A DNA stretch of 64,000 bases from Nitrososphaeraceae archaeon (lineage in GTDB: Archaea > Thermoproteota > Nitrososphaeria > Nitrososphaerales > Nitrososphaeraceae). The position numbers were made by a program, and so were the translations under genes. This document shows positions 46,212 to 55,882 of this stretch, in pieces. The stretch lies in contig JALDRC010000006.1 of assembly GCA_031316115.1 (NCBI GenBank), positions 1-64,000 of the forward strand, in the 5' to 3' direction. The notes beneath the pieces are model-generated. The model ran no database searches, was not told the origin of the DNA, and saw only the letters and a list, made by a program, of their open reading frames with translations. Positions within the stretch are counted from its first letter, which is position 1. Each line of letters opens with the position of its first letter.

Positions 46212-47618
46212 ATGACAACAACATTTGATAAATTAGGATTGAGTGCCAATATTATCCAAGCACTTAAAGAAATTGGATATAAGTCACCATTTCCCATCCA
46301 ACAAACAGCTATTCCATTTTTGTTAAAGGGATTAGATGTAGTTGGACAAGCTCATACAGGAACAGGCAAAACTGCTGCATTTTCTCTTCCCATTTTAAAC
46401 AAGATAAAGAATAAAGGAACTATTCAGGCTTTGATACTTGTTCCTACTAGAGAATTGGCTATGCAAGTTACTAACGAGATCAATAAATTTGCTAAATATA
46501 CTGGAATTAAAACTCTAGCCATTTATGGTGGACAAAGTATTAATTTACAGTTTGATCGTTTGAGAAGAGGTGTAGAAATACTAGTTGCAACTCCAGGTAG
46601 ATTAATTGATCACATAAAACGTGGCTCCATAAATTTAGAACAAGTTAGATTTGTTGTATTAGATGAAGCAGATCGAATGCTTGATATGGGATTTATTAAA
46701 GATATTAAATTTATTCTCTTTTATGTGAGTGAGGATAGGCAAACTTGCCTTTTTTCTGCAACTATGCCACCTGAAATACTTCGACTTGCTGAAGAATATA
46801 TGAGGAATTATGAAGAGATAAGACTCAATAAGGAAGAGATCAGCCTTGAGACGATAAATCAATCATATTTAATAATAAAAGAGAACGAAAAATTCAAACA
46901 TATGTGTGAGTTTATTGAAAAAAGAGATAATGATCAACAAACCATAATTTTTGTATCCACTAAACAAAGAACACATAGAATATTACACGAGCTAAAAGAT
47001 TCTGGATATAAAGCTGTTACTATACATGGTGATTTATCTCAACGACAACGTGATGATGCAATTTATAGATTCAGAAAAGGTAAAGAAAACATATTGGTTG
47101 CTACTGATATTGTTTCAAGAGGAATAGATGTCCCTGCTGTAGGCCATATAATAAATTATGATATCCCAGAAGATCCGTTGGTATATTTTCATAGAATTGG
47201 ACGAACTGCAAGGGCAGGAGCAACTGGAACTGCAATATCACTTGTATCTGCTGAAAGAGTAGAAGATTTTACAAGAATTCTAAGAAAAACTGAATTACCT
47301 ATTCGTAGACTTAATGAAGAATTGGGAATAGAAGTACCAATTAGCCAAAAACGAAGGTACAATGGCTATAATAGTCAATATCGATCGAATTATGGAAATC
47401 ACAGATACGATAGACGAGAAGGATTTAATCGAAGATCTCGTTACGGTAGTAACAGGTTTTACGATTCCAGCAACCGTTATAATCAGAATTCTAATTTCAA
47501 AAGACATACATATAATGACGATCGTCAAAAATCTTACGATAGCCATTATACGAATAAGGAACATAGACACGAAAGGCATAATAACGGAGTAAAACGAGAA
47601 TATTCATCATCAAGATAA
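46212..47618 (+). CDS. DEAD-box RNA helicase
   Basis: This 468-residue ATP-dependent RNA helicase has all core motifs: Q motif (FPIQQ), I AHTGTGKT (47-54), Ia PTRELA, II DEAD (151-154), III SAT, IV IIFVST, V VATDIVSRGID and VI HRIGRTAR. The last 90 residues are an Arg/Tyr/Asn/Ser-rich low-complexity tail (RRYNGYNSQYRSNYG and onward). Such tails bind RNA and promote cold-shock or condensate functions in CshA/DeaD-like enzymes. It is likely involved in mRNA or ribosome remodelling. Confidence 0.96.
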   Translation: MTTTFDKLGLSANIIQALKEIGYKSPFPIQQTAIPFLLKGLDVVGQAHTGTGKTAAFSLPILNKIKNKGTIQALILVPTRELAMQVTNEINKFAKYTGIKTLAIYGGQSINLQFDRLRRGVEILVATPGRLIDHIKRGSINLEQVRFVVLDEADRMLDMGFIKDIKFILFYVSEDRQTCLFSATMPPEILRLAEEYMRNYEEIRLNKEEISLETINQSYLIIKENEKFKHMCEFIEKRDNDQQTIIFVSTKQRTHRILHELKDSGYKAVTIHGDLSQRQRDDAIYRFRKGKENILVATDIVSRGIDVPAVGHIINYDIPEDPLVYFHRIGRTARAGATGTAISLVSAERVEDFTRILRKTELPIRRLNEELGIEVPISQKRRYNGYNSQYRSNYGNHRYDRREGFNRRSRYGSNRFYDSSNRYNQNSNFKRHTYNDDRQKSYDSHYTNKEHRHERHNNGVKREYSSSR

Positions 47619-48097
47619 ATTGCAGTTCATAATATAACTACAAATAAATACAAATAAATCTAATTTTTTTTACAAATCAAATCGGCTTTAGATAAAGCAT
47701 ATACCAATTATAATATCTTCATATTGGTTGTCGACTGTCTTATAATATAAATCAATCAATACCAGAGAACCAGCAACACAAATAATATTATCACATAAGA
47801 TAAACAAATATTATTGCATATATAAACAGATTATTATCCAAAATTGTTATTAATTACTTTCTGTGTCTAAATAAAGGAAGACATTAAAATCGAAATATTT
47901 CCTGATAAGATATAAAGATTATCAAAATATTAGTAAAAATTTTAGTATTAATTAAATTTAAATAATAACTTATCAGATCAATACCACTAAAATAACAAAA
48001 TACAAAAAATTGTTTATATTGCATTTGAATCATAAAGTTTTTTATTGAATTCTTAAATTAAAAAACATAAAATATCTGTTATCTATAAATCTGTATA
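47619..48097. other. intergenic, promoter of the PsbP-like gene
   Basis: No gene seen. ACATAAAATATC (about 48064-48075) is 28 nt before TTG 48098 and may be its TATA box. Confidence 0.4.
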
Positions 48098-48676
48098 TTG
48101 ACCAAATATTCAAAAAAAAAATATTTGATGATATTTTCATTTATTGTAATAGTTTTAGGTATGTCTATTCTTTTGGAAGATGTATCTGGTTTGTTTCATG
48201 ACAGTAAAGAAACTAATTTTGTACCTTACGAAAATAATGATATGAAATTTAGCATTAAATATCCTTCAAATTGGAATATTGAGGAACATATAGGTGGATT
48301 TGTAACCTTTACTGCCTCTATTGATGATTATACCCAAACTAAATATCCAGCAGGATTGGGTGTATATCCTATTAATCTCGAATCACAAAATGTTTCTTTA
48401 ACAACTATAAAGAATGTTCATCTGGAAAACATAACAAACAATCTTGAAGAATTTCAGTTAATAAATTCAGGACCCATTGTGCTACCAGGATCGAATTCTG
48501 CTTTTCAATTAATTTTTACTGCACTAGATGAAGATCAGATTAGAAAATCTATGCAGATTATAACCAAAAATCAAAACATCGCTTATCTTATAACTTATAA
48601 GGCCGATTTAAACAAATATGATACCTACCTTAAAACAGCTCAAAAAATAGTAGATTCTTTAGTATTCATAAAATGA
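48098..48676 (+). CDS. PsbP-like secreted protein
   Basis: This 192-residue protein starts at TTG 48098, which keeps a basic n-region (KYSKKKY) before the hydrophobic segment (about 10-27). The ectodomain begins NDMKFSIKYPSNWNIEEH and continues GGFVTFTASIDD and AGLGVYPINL. It ends with MQIITKNQNIAYLITYKAD and a final helix, TAQKIVDSLVFI. This is the order of PsbP/PsbP-like domains, which are common as secreted proteins in thaumarchaea. Function unknown. It is 9 nt upstream of a small membrane protein gene, probably in the same operon. Confidence 0.85.
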   Translation: MTKYSKKKYLMIFSFIVIVLGMSILLEDVSGLFHDSKETNFVPYENNDMKFSIKYPSNWNIEEHIGGFVTFTASIDDYTQTKYPAGLGVYPINLESQNVSLTTIKNVHLENITNNLEEFQLINSGPIVLPGSNSAFQLIFTALDEDQIRKSMQIITKNQNIAYLITYKADLNKYDTYLKTAQKIVDSLVFIK

Positions 48677-48685
48677 TGTGTATAA

Positions 48686-49009
48686 ATGAATCCAATTTTA
48701 AAATATATTAAATTAATTTATTATTTTTTTACTCCCCGAAATAATTATATTCGTGTTGGATTATTGTTATTGATCACTTTTTCATTTTTGAGTATATATC
48801 TTAATATACAAGGATTTAATTGCTTATCAAAATTATCTCAATATTACAACGACCATAATAACGAACTTGCTTTTAATGATACATTAATTCAGGATTTAGA
48901 ATTCCAATGTTTTGTTATCACTAATTCATATGTATATTCAATTTTTGGTATAATTATTGGAATAATATTGATAGTATTTTACCTTTTTAAAAAAAGAAAA
49001 AATCCGTAG
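48686..49009 (+). CDS. small two-helix membrane protein
   Basis: This 107-residue protein has helices at about 23-42 and 80-100, an extracellular loop with two cysteines (C49, C73) that may form a disulfide, and a basic tail (FKKRKNP). It follows the PsbP-like gene by 9 nt, so the two products may act together. Not recognised. Confidence 0.65.
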   Translation: MNPILKYIKLIYYFFTPRNNYIRVGLLLLITFSFLSIYLNIQGFNCLSKLSQYYNDHNNELAFNDTLIQDLEFQCFVITNSYVYSIFGIIIGIILIVFYLFKKRKNP

Positions 49010-49326
49010 TATATATATAATAAAATATGTAACTTTCTCAACTTTTGAAGCTAAACAAGATAATAAATAATTTTTAAATCTACATTAAATTTGAATTTAT
49101 TGTTGTTAATCTGGATCTACAATTATTACAAATATTATGTGCTATTCTGTGAGTTTACTTTTTAGATCGTTAGGATCAAATAAATTTGTTTAATAGATTC
49201 TGAAAAATCATTTAAATTTTTTGAATTGATTTATAAGTAATCTTTTATTAACTCCGAATTATACCCCACATGATATTTACTATAATATAAACAGTTCCTA
49301 AACCTGTTAACAAGATTTTAGCTCTA
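49010..49326. other. intergenic between convergent genes, no gene seen
   Basis: AT-rich spacer without supported features. Confidence 0.4.
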
Positions 49327-50325
49327 TCAGGGAATTAATGAAAATTTAATAGTCCTCTCTAAAGGAGTATTGGCTGTATTTTCCATTTCTTTTGTTAATT
49401 TGAATAAACTATTACTATCTAGAATGTAATGAATTATCAATGACGATGAGTTTGAAAACGGATCGACAGAGACCGAACCACTGCTTATCTCTTTAAAATT
49501 TATATCATTTATCTTTATATTGGAATTATTATAATTATAAGACTTGGACAATTCTTTTGGTATTTTTAATTCGGTATGGATATAAATAAAACCTTCCTCA
49601 ATTCTCGTTAAATTATAGTTAAATGGAATTTTAAATGAAATTTCATTTGTATCTTTATTAAAAGATTTATTAACTACAATATCATTATATGATAGTATAT
49701 TTATATTTTCTTCTTTTGCACCGTTAAAATCTTTAATTTTTACTATATCTCCTAAACTTAGAAACGTATCAAATTGAAGAAAATCTTGGTTTTTTATACC
49801 AAGATTACTGATATTAACTTTTACTTTAAGATGGTAATATCCGCTATTTAATACAGGCTGATTAACATGTATTATACCATTACTATTTGCTAATACCTTC
49901 GAATCTTTTATAGAGTTATTATACTTTCCTTCTTTCTTATTATCATACGAGTTAAATTCTAGTGTTAATGAGTCTACGTCTGAAACAAATGTACCATTTA
50001 AAAATAATTCTTCAGTTATATTTCCATTATTATAAATATTTTTAAAAATCGAAATTTCAGTACTTTTTGGAATATAAGTATTATTAGTATCAATATCAAT
50101 CAACTTTAGAATTAGTTGTCTCTTTTCTTTTACAATAGATTCTACCATTGATGGTTTAAATTCTACCCACAAGCTTATTGGAGTATCATCTACATTTAAA
50201 GCCGGCAGAATATCCAATCCAAAATTATTTCTAATACCATTAGAATTTGCATATTCATAATTTATTAGAAATAGGGAAAATATTAGAAAACTTAAAATTA
50301 TTAGCAAAAATAAAAAAATTTGCAA
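49327..50325 (-). CDS. secreted beta-rich hypothetical protein
   Basis: This 332-residue protein has a signal peptide or anchor (about 3-22) and a long beta-strand-rich ectodomain with many Asn-X-Ser/Thr sites. LWVEFKPSMVES and RQLILKLIDIDTNNTYIP near the N-terminus look like one Ig-like sandwich, and GYYHLKVKVNISNLG like a second. The same style is found in the 191-residue protein at 57370, which may be a short relative. No enzyme signature. It is 96 nt downstream of the HtrA protease gene on the same strand. Confidence 0.7.
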   Translation of the reverse strand: MQIFLFLLIILSFLIFSLFLINYEYANSNGIRNNFGLDILPALNVDDTPISLWVEFKPSMVESIVKEKRQLILKLIDIDTNNTYIPKSTEISIFKNIYNNGNITEELFLNGTFVSDVDSLTLEFNSYDNKKEGKYNNSIKDSKVLANSNGIIHVNQPVLNSGYYHLKVKVNISNLGIKNQDFLQFDTFLSLGDIVKIKDFNGAKEENINILSYNDIVVNKSFNKDTNEISFKIPFNYNLTRIEEGFIYIHTELKIPKELSKSYNYNNSNIKINDINFKEISSGSVSVDPFSNSSSLIIHYILDSNSLFKLTKEMENTANTPLERTIKFSLIP

Positions 50326-50421
50326 GATTACAAATAGTCCATTCTTGCTTTCAATTTCTGCTCAAATTAAAAAATGTTAGATAATGCGTTCTATATTTAT
50401 AGATAAGTCACGAATATACAA

Positions 50422-52086
50422 CTATCTAAATAAAAAGTTGCAAATGTCCTCATTAAAGTTTCTGATACATTCTTTTTTTAATTCTTCCATATGCTTGCCT
50501 TGTCCATATTTATTGAATTGATCTGAATCAGTATCTGGAAAAGGCTGTATTTGAAGTTGTTCAGACCCATTCATCTCAGGGAGAATTTCTAAGGTTGCTG
50601 ATGTGTTCAAACGTTTTCCATCTCTTATAATTGTAAGGTCTACAACATCTCCTACTTTTTTATTTGCAATGTAATTGCTGATATCTGTAACATTACTTAC
50701 TTCCATTCCATCAATATTTACTATAACGTCTCCTCCTAATCTTATCTGAGTATTATTAATAATTTCCACTTTATAACCTCCTCTTAATCCAGCCTTATCT
50801 GCCGGGCTATTGGAATTAACATCTATTACTAGAAATCCCTTTGCTTCAGTGAGATTCATTCTCTGTGCTATTTCAGGAGTTACATCAATCCCTGTTACTC
50901 CTAAGGAAGGCTGTCCTTCTGCCTTCATCAATGTTTCAGAATCTGGTCTAGACTGGAGAATTGTATTTTTTTCTTGAATAGTTCCATTTCTTATTATAGT
51001 TAATGTGAGATTATCCCCCACTGATTTTTCTAGTTCTAAATGTGTTAATATGTCATCTATTTTTCTAACTGGTTTTCCATCAATTCCTATAATGATATCT
51101 CCACCAATCTCTATTTCTCTGCCGTCGATATTGTCTATTCTGTCTCCCCCTCTTAATCCAGCCTTATCTGCAGGGCTATTGGAATTAACATCTATTACTA
51201 GAAATCCCTTTGCTTCAGTGAGATTCATTCTCTGTGCTATTTCAGGAGTTATATCTACTCCTGTAATACCTATCCAGGGATGATCATATTTTCCTATCTT
51301 GATTAATTCAGGTATTACTTTTTTTACTGTGTTTGAGGGAATAGCAAATCCAACGCCTGCATAAACCCCTGTATTTGAAAAAATTGCTGAATTGATACCA
51401 ATCACTTCGCCATTGAGATTCAAAAGTGGACCTCCTGAATTTCCTGGATTTATAGCCGCATCGGTTTGAATAATTCCAGGAATATTAAAAGAACCGACTT
51501 TTCCATTACCAAAAATAGGTTCTTGAGATGAAGGCAATAGTCTTCCTAGACCACTAATAATACCTTCAGTAAGAGAACCAGATAATCCAAATGGATTCCC
51601 TACTGCTGCAACTGGTTGACCTACTATCAAAGAAGATGAATCCCCTAAATCTAATGGAATTAGTTTATCTTTAGGAGGATCTTCCAGTATAAGCACAGCA
51701 AGGTCGCTATACGGATCAGACCCTATTACTTTTGCAGAATAAATAGTTCCATCTGAAAAAGTAACGTGTAGTTCCTCGCTATCTGTGGTTACATGATTAT
51801 TAGTTATTATATGGCCTTCTGAATCATAAACAAAACCAGAGCCTAACCTATCTCCCAATAGAGCTGAGCTTTCATCTTGGCTTGATATCTGAACAACTGA
51901 ATCCTCAACATGTTTGAACAAATCAGAAAGTGAGAATGTTTGATTATCATTTTGTGCAAAAACAGGCATATCAAAATTATCCATAATGACCAGTGGCATA
52001 AAAAATAATGCTAACAAAAATATCATCTTGCTATTACATCTTAGTATAAAACCGTCTGAAAAATTTTTATATATATTTTTCAACAT
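50422..52086 (-). CDS. HtrA/DegP-like serine protease with two PDZ domains
   Basis: This 554-residue protease has a signal anchor (about 19-38) and a trypsin-fold domain (55-260). Its triad is H98 (ITNNHVT), D128 (YSDLAVL) and S217 (NPGNSGGP). Two PDZ domains follow (about 268-385 and 393-505), plus a Gln/Asp-rich end. The two PDZ starts share TPEIAQRMNLTEAKGFLVI and further residues almost unchanged. It degrades or refolds misfolded secreted proteins at the cell surface. A secreted protein gene follows on the same strand. Confidence 0.95.
   Translation of the reverse strand: MLKNIYKNFSDGFILRCNSKMIFLLALFFMPLVIMDNFDMPVFAQNDNQTFSLSDLFKHVEDSVVQISSQDESSALLGDRLGSGFVYDSEGHIITNNHVTTDSEELHVTFSDGTIYSAKVIGSDPYSDLAVLILEDPPKDKLIPLDLGDSSSLIVGQPVAAVGNPFGLSGSLTEGIISGLGRLLPSSQEPIFGNGKVGSFNIPGIIQTDAAINPGNSGGPLLNLNGEVIGINSAIFSNTGVYAGVGFAIPSNTVKKVIPELIKIGKYDHPWIGITGVDITPEIAQRMNLTEAKGFLVIDVNSNSPADKAGLRGGDRIDNIDGREIEIGGDIIIGIDGKPVRKIDDILTHLELEKSVGDNLTLTIIRNGTIQEKNTILQSRPDSETLMKAEGQPSLGVTGIDVTPEIAQRMNLTEAKGFLVIDVNSNSPADKAGLRGGYKVEIINNTQIRLGGDVIVNIDGMEVSNVTDISNYIANKKVGDVVDLTIIRDGKRLNTSATLEILPEMNGSEQLQIQPFPDTDSDQFNKYGQGKHMEELKKECIRNFNEDICNFLFR
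50780..50886 (-). repeat. PDZ-coding direct repeat (partner at 51149-51255)
   Basis: About 107 bp are nearly identical to 51149-51255, 369 bp (123 codons) away, with only a few substitutions. The identity covers the segment coding for the PDZ carboxylate-binding region and falls off outside it, which suggests gene conversion between the two PDZ domains. Confidence 0.85.
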
Positions 52087-53051
52087 TTTTTTATAAACGT
52101 AGGTATGTATATTTCTTGATAATTTTAATCAAACTATCCAAAATATTTCTTTTAACTTGGCGTTAAATATGTCAATATTGGCTTTGGAAAATCTACAAGA
52201 TGAAACCTATTGATTTGTAAGAATGATACTTACTAAACTCACTTATTATATGATATGATAGATTTTATTATCCTTATTGATTATGCCTATGGCCATACCA
52301 AGAAGTTTCAATATCAAGTATTTAATCGAATAACTCATGTTTTATAGATTACAAGAGTTTGAAATGTAGGAAAACTAATCTTTCTTTAACTACCATGTTT
52401 GAAAAAATGATAGTATAATCTGCATAATTAGAATAATAGCATTTATAGAGCAGAAGAGGGATTGTAGAAACTTCCATTATATCAAGAGAAAGCTAGTTTG
52501 GAATATGTTTCTACTATCAGCTTTGCAATCCTGATAAATGGATTTATACAAACAGCACCAGTTTACAACGTGTTTCAAAACATAACTAGCAGATGAGAGT
52601 AAAATAAAACAAAACAAGTTAATGACTCATTTGATAATGCATTTCCGAAATACGAACTGATAACAAGAGAAAACCAATCTACAACAATGAGAAGATATCA
52701 TACCATTTGGAAAGCAACGATAACAAATTATGTATTCGGCTACATGAAGAATATATTATCGGAGTATGTTGATCCCAGTGAATTTTAGAACATAGTGGAT
52801 TAAACTACAGTAAAGGAATAATTGCACTAATGCTTCTATACTATAGTTAGTAAATCACTAGGCTTTACATTACAAATAAATAATATTTAAATGAGTTAGC
52901 CAAACATGCAACGAAAGTGACATATATTGCATTTGTTCAAACTTATTGGACCTTCCAACCTGGACTTTGCTTTTAAAATTTTTACCACAGTAATTGTTTC
53001 AACTTGGTTCTTATAAATAAAAACAAATAACAGAAATATTATAATTATTTT
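52087..53051. other. long intergenic region with an eroded coding segment
   Basis: A plus-strand run at about 52665-52788 reads TRENQSTTMRRYHTIWK then ATITNYVFGYMKN and LSEYVDPSEF before a TAG. It looks like the end of a lost gene. No start and no family recognised. A TATA-like CTTATAAATAA (about 53010-53020) lies 32-42 nt before the ATG at 53052. Confidence 0.35.
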
Positions 53052-53825
53052 ATGGATAAACAATCTTCTCTTTTAGAAGAGATGAATTCCTTTCAAGTCA
53101 ACAAAACCGTTAATTCAGATTCGATTGCATTGTTAGTTTTTGGAGCTTGCGAAAATCATGGAGATCATATGCCTTTTGGCTCTGATTTCATTTTTCCTTT
53201 AGAACTGGCAAAACGTATTTCTATTAAAATCAGAAATTTGATAATTTTACCTCCTATTCCATATGGAGTAAGTCTGCATCACAAAAAGTTCTTTATGACT
53301 ATAAATTTGGAACCAAATACCTTAGTTAACCTCATAGAAAATATTTTTTCGAGTTTAATAGATAATGGTATAAAAAAAATTTTAATAATCAATGGGCATG
53401 ATGGCAATATTGCTCCCATTGAAATTGCATCCAGAAATACAAAAGATAAATTTCCAAAAGTAACAATAGCTTGTTTAGAATCTTGGTGGACCTTAGTTGG
53501 TGAATTATCTTCGAATCTTTTTGAGGTCTGGAATGGAATGGGACACGGAGGTGAAGCTGAAACTTCTGCAATGCTATATGTCCGACCTGATTTAGTCACA
53601 ATAAAAAGAGCACCAGCAGATACTATTCCCAACTTACCTGAGCATGTAAGAATTTATTGGAATATTGATGAATTGACAAAAACCGGAGCTACAGGTGCTT
53701 CGAAAAAAGCTACCACCAAAAAAGGAAAAGTTATTATACAAATTCTAGAAGACTTGTTAGTTTCATTTATAGAAAACATGGAAAAGACAGAATGGAAATA
53801 TGGTATTCATTTAAAGTCACACTAG
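53052..53825 (+). CDS. creatininase-family amidohydrolase
   Basis: This 257-residue protein has the metal-binding blocks of the creatininase family: ENHGDHMPFGSDF (about 35-47, for E-x-H-G-x-H-L-P-x-x-x-D), NGHDGN and HGGEAETSAM. Members include creatininase, the archaeal ArfB deformylase of riboflavin/F420 synthesis, and MftE peptidase. ArfB is plausible because ammonia-oxidizing thaumarchaea make F420, but the sequence alone does not decide. It is cytoplasmic, with two or three metal ions expected. No adjacent riboflavin gene is present. Confidence 0.88.
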   Translation: MDKQSSLLEEMNSFQVNKTVNSDSIALLVFGACENHGDHMPFGSDFIFPLELAKRISIKIRNLIILPPIPYGVSLHHKKFFMTINLEPNTLVNLIENIFSSLIDNGIKKILIINGHDGNIAPIEIASRNTKDKFPKVTIACLESWWTLVGELSSNLFEVWNGMGHGGEAETSAMLYVRPDLVTIKRAPADTIPNLPEHVRIYWNIDELTKTGATGASKKATTKKGKVIIQILEDLLVSFIENMEKTEWKYGIHLKSH

Positions 53826-53939
53826 TGAACAATTTTTTAAAATTTAATAGATTATCGTTAAGGTTTCTATAAAGTTCTCCACTCGTATCGAATAAGATCC
53901 AAGTAATAGGCGCAGATTAAGGTCAGAAAGTCATATGCC

Positions 53940-54345
53940 TCAACATACAAGTTTTATAAGTTAGCATAGATTGGAGTTGTTTCTTCCCTGAATACAATAG
54001 AGCTGATAAATTTCTTTGCAAATATGATCTTTGCTGAGATGTATATTCTAAATACAGAATTTTGTATTAGATTCTAAAATCTAGATACAGATAGAGCTGA
54101 TCGATCAAATTATTTGTTTCATTCATAATAAAAATAATTATATTTTTTATTGGTTTGATAGATCTCAAATCTCAACCTAATTTGCTATATTCATTTAACT
54201 TCATTTCTCATTTCTAGATATATTCAATGCTTTAATTGTATTACATATAATTAATCTGAAAAGATATAGTTACAACATATCAAAACAAAATAGTAGATTT
54301 CATATCGAATTCAATTGTCTCGCTGTATAATACATCTTCTGTAAT
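53940..54345 (-). mobile_element. heavily eroded IS6-like fossil, copy 5
   Basis: In order along the element: TACAATAGAGCTGATAAATT for TACAAGAGAACTGATAAAAT (about 53994), TTTCTTTGCAAATATGATC, GTATATTCTAAATACAGA, TTTGTTTCATTCATAATAAA (about 54114), CAATGCTTTAATTGTATTAC (about 54226) and a worn end (GCTGTATAATACATCTTCTG). The left third is not recognisable. It lies between the creatininase-family and parvulin genes. Confidence 0.65.
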
Positions 54346-54470
54346 TTTTATTGTTTAACATACCAGAAATGATAGACTATAAGTACAAATTAATGTTTAT
54401 TATAATTTATCACAATAAAATATAATTATATGAAGATGCCATTCACTCATAATAACAGCAAAAATATACT

Positions 54471-54752
54471 CTAACTAGTTCTTTTGATAATATGATATCC
54501 GAATTCTGTTTTTACTGGTTCAGAAATTTCGCCTTTTGCAAGTTTAAATGCCACATCCTCAAATGGCCTGACCATCTTTCCTTTTCGAAAAAATCCCAAG
54601 TCCCCACCCCGTTTTCCACTAGCCCCATCTATGGAACATTCTTTTGCTAAATTGGAAAAACTCTCACCATTTTTTAATTTCTTTAAAACTTCTAATGCTT
54701 CACTTTGTTTTTTCAAAAGAATATGAGAGCATTTAATTTTGTTCGATTCCAT
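54471..54752 (-). CDS. parvulin-type peptidyl-prolyl isomerase
   Basis: This 93-residue protein is a single rotamase domain (PpiC/parvulin): IKCSHILLKKQSEALEVLKK, NGESFSNLAKECSID, GKRGGDLGFFRKGKMV and FGYHIIKRTS. Active-site positions H10, the following Cys/Asp (C44, D46), and H88 are in place. No signal peptide, so it is cytoplasmic, like the free-standing parvulins of thaumarchaea. It catalyses cis-trans isomerisation of X-Pro bonds in folding. Confidence 0.94.
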   Translation of the reverse strand: MESNKIKCSHILLKKQSEALEVLKKLKNGESFSNLAKECSIDGASGKRGGDLGFFRKGKMVRPFEDVAFKLAKGEISEPVKTEFGYHIIKRTS

Positions 54753-55151
54753 CTAATAAAAGATCGATATGGTTAATTAAAAACTTTAATTCCAATAAAA
54801 TTTTAAATAGTTCCTTTGTTTTTACTTTTTTATTAATTTTCAAATTTTCCTTTGGAATGATTCAAGATATTTTTATTTCAAAGGTTTTTATCAAGATATA
54901 TATGATTTTTATTTTTAAAAATTGATTTAAATCTCAATCTATAAGTAATAATCGAAATTCTAATATAATTATTAGTTTTAAATTAAGAAATATTTCTTAT
55001 TTTCAATATTGGCAGAACTAATTTTATTAACTAATTTTGTTGATGGATTAGTTGATATTCTTTAGCCAATTTTTGACGGATACAATAATTTAAAAAGTAA
55101 ATCTAAAGTCTCATAAAATAAAAAGAATAATCCTTATACAATAGTCTATAA
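54753..55151. other. intergenic between divergent genes, no gene seen
   Basis: Very AT-rich. It holds the TATA box of the PNPOx-like gene at its right end. Confidence 0.4.
55133..55142 (+). promoter_or_regulatory. TATA box deciding the start of the PNPOx-like gene
   Basis: CTTATACAAT is centred 27 nt before ATG 55164 but only 15 nt before TTG 55152, so the ATG is the better start. Confidence 0.5.
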
Positions 55152-55163
55152 TTGAAAAATAGC

Positions 55164-55562
55164 ATGATAAAATTTTCTAGAAAGGAAAATCAGTTTTTAC
55201 AGGAAAATGAAGTTTGTAGAATTGCTACAGTATTCAGGGATATGCCTCATGTTGTTCCCATATGTTATATTTATTTGAATAATTCCCTCTACTTCGCCAC
55301 AGATTATAATACTAAAAAATACAATAACATCTTACATAATAATCACATTTCTATAATTGTTGATGTATATGATACAATAGAGGGAAACAAGGCCGTTCTT
55401 ATCGATGGACTTGCTTATATTATCGAAGACGGGGAAGAATTTAAACAAATTTATTCTTTATTTGAAAAAAAATTCAAGTGGGTAAGAGATGATCCTTGGA
55501 AGGAAGGAGAAGCTCCTTTTATAAAAGTAGTAATAAACAAAAAGGTTAGTTGGGGTTTATAG
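55164..55562 (+). CDS. pyridoxamine 5'-phosphate oxidase-like FMN/F420-binding split-barrel protein
   Basis: This 132-residue split-barrel protein opens FSRKENQFLQENEVCRIATV, then PHVVPICYIYLNNSLYFATD and NNHISIIVDVYD. These are the strands of the PNPOx/FDOR group, which bind FMN or F420 and reduce small molecules. KKYNNI after the flavin strand fits the phosphate-binding Lys. The archaeal context makes F420 as likely as FMN. The start was chosen from the TATA spacing. Confidence 0.85.
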   Translation: MIKFSRKENQFLQENEVCRIATVFRDMPHVVPICYIYLNNSLYFATDYNTKKYNNILHNNHISIIVDVYDTIEGNKAVLIDGLAYIIEDGEEFKQIYSLFEKKFKWVRDDPWKEGEAPFIKVVINKKVSWGL

Positions 55563-55761
55563 ACACTATTGTTATTAATTCTTATACATTTTAATAAAGA
55601 GGTAAACAAAATATATAGTATAGAAACAATTTTTCCTGGCGATAAAATATTTAAAGTTATTTGGAACTATATAGAATATGTAGTATAAATCTGACTATAT
55701 TATCAACATGATCTATGATAATAAATTTAAAATAATTAAAAATATATTTAATTACTGATTG

Positions 55762-55857
55762 ATGAAAAAGAAAAATATAGAAGACTTGTATAATGACGAT
55801 GATGAGGTAATTGATCAAGTATGTTTACGATACCCCAAATCAAAGTCATCTAGTTAA
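55762..55857 (+). CDS. possible 31-residue peptide
   Basis: An ATG-started frame encodes a basic start, an acidic middle (EDLYNDDDEVIDQ), one Cys and a Lys/Ser tail ending KSKSSS. A TATA-like stretch is 16-32 nt upstream. Length gives weak support. It lies between a flavoprotein and a radical SAM gene, where a small modified peptide could be encoded, but nothing else argues for that. Confidence 0.25.
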   Translation: MKKKNIEDLYNDDDEVIDQVCLRYPKSKSSS

Positions 55858-55882
55858 TTTTTCAACATTTTCTATTATGATA

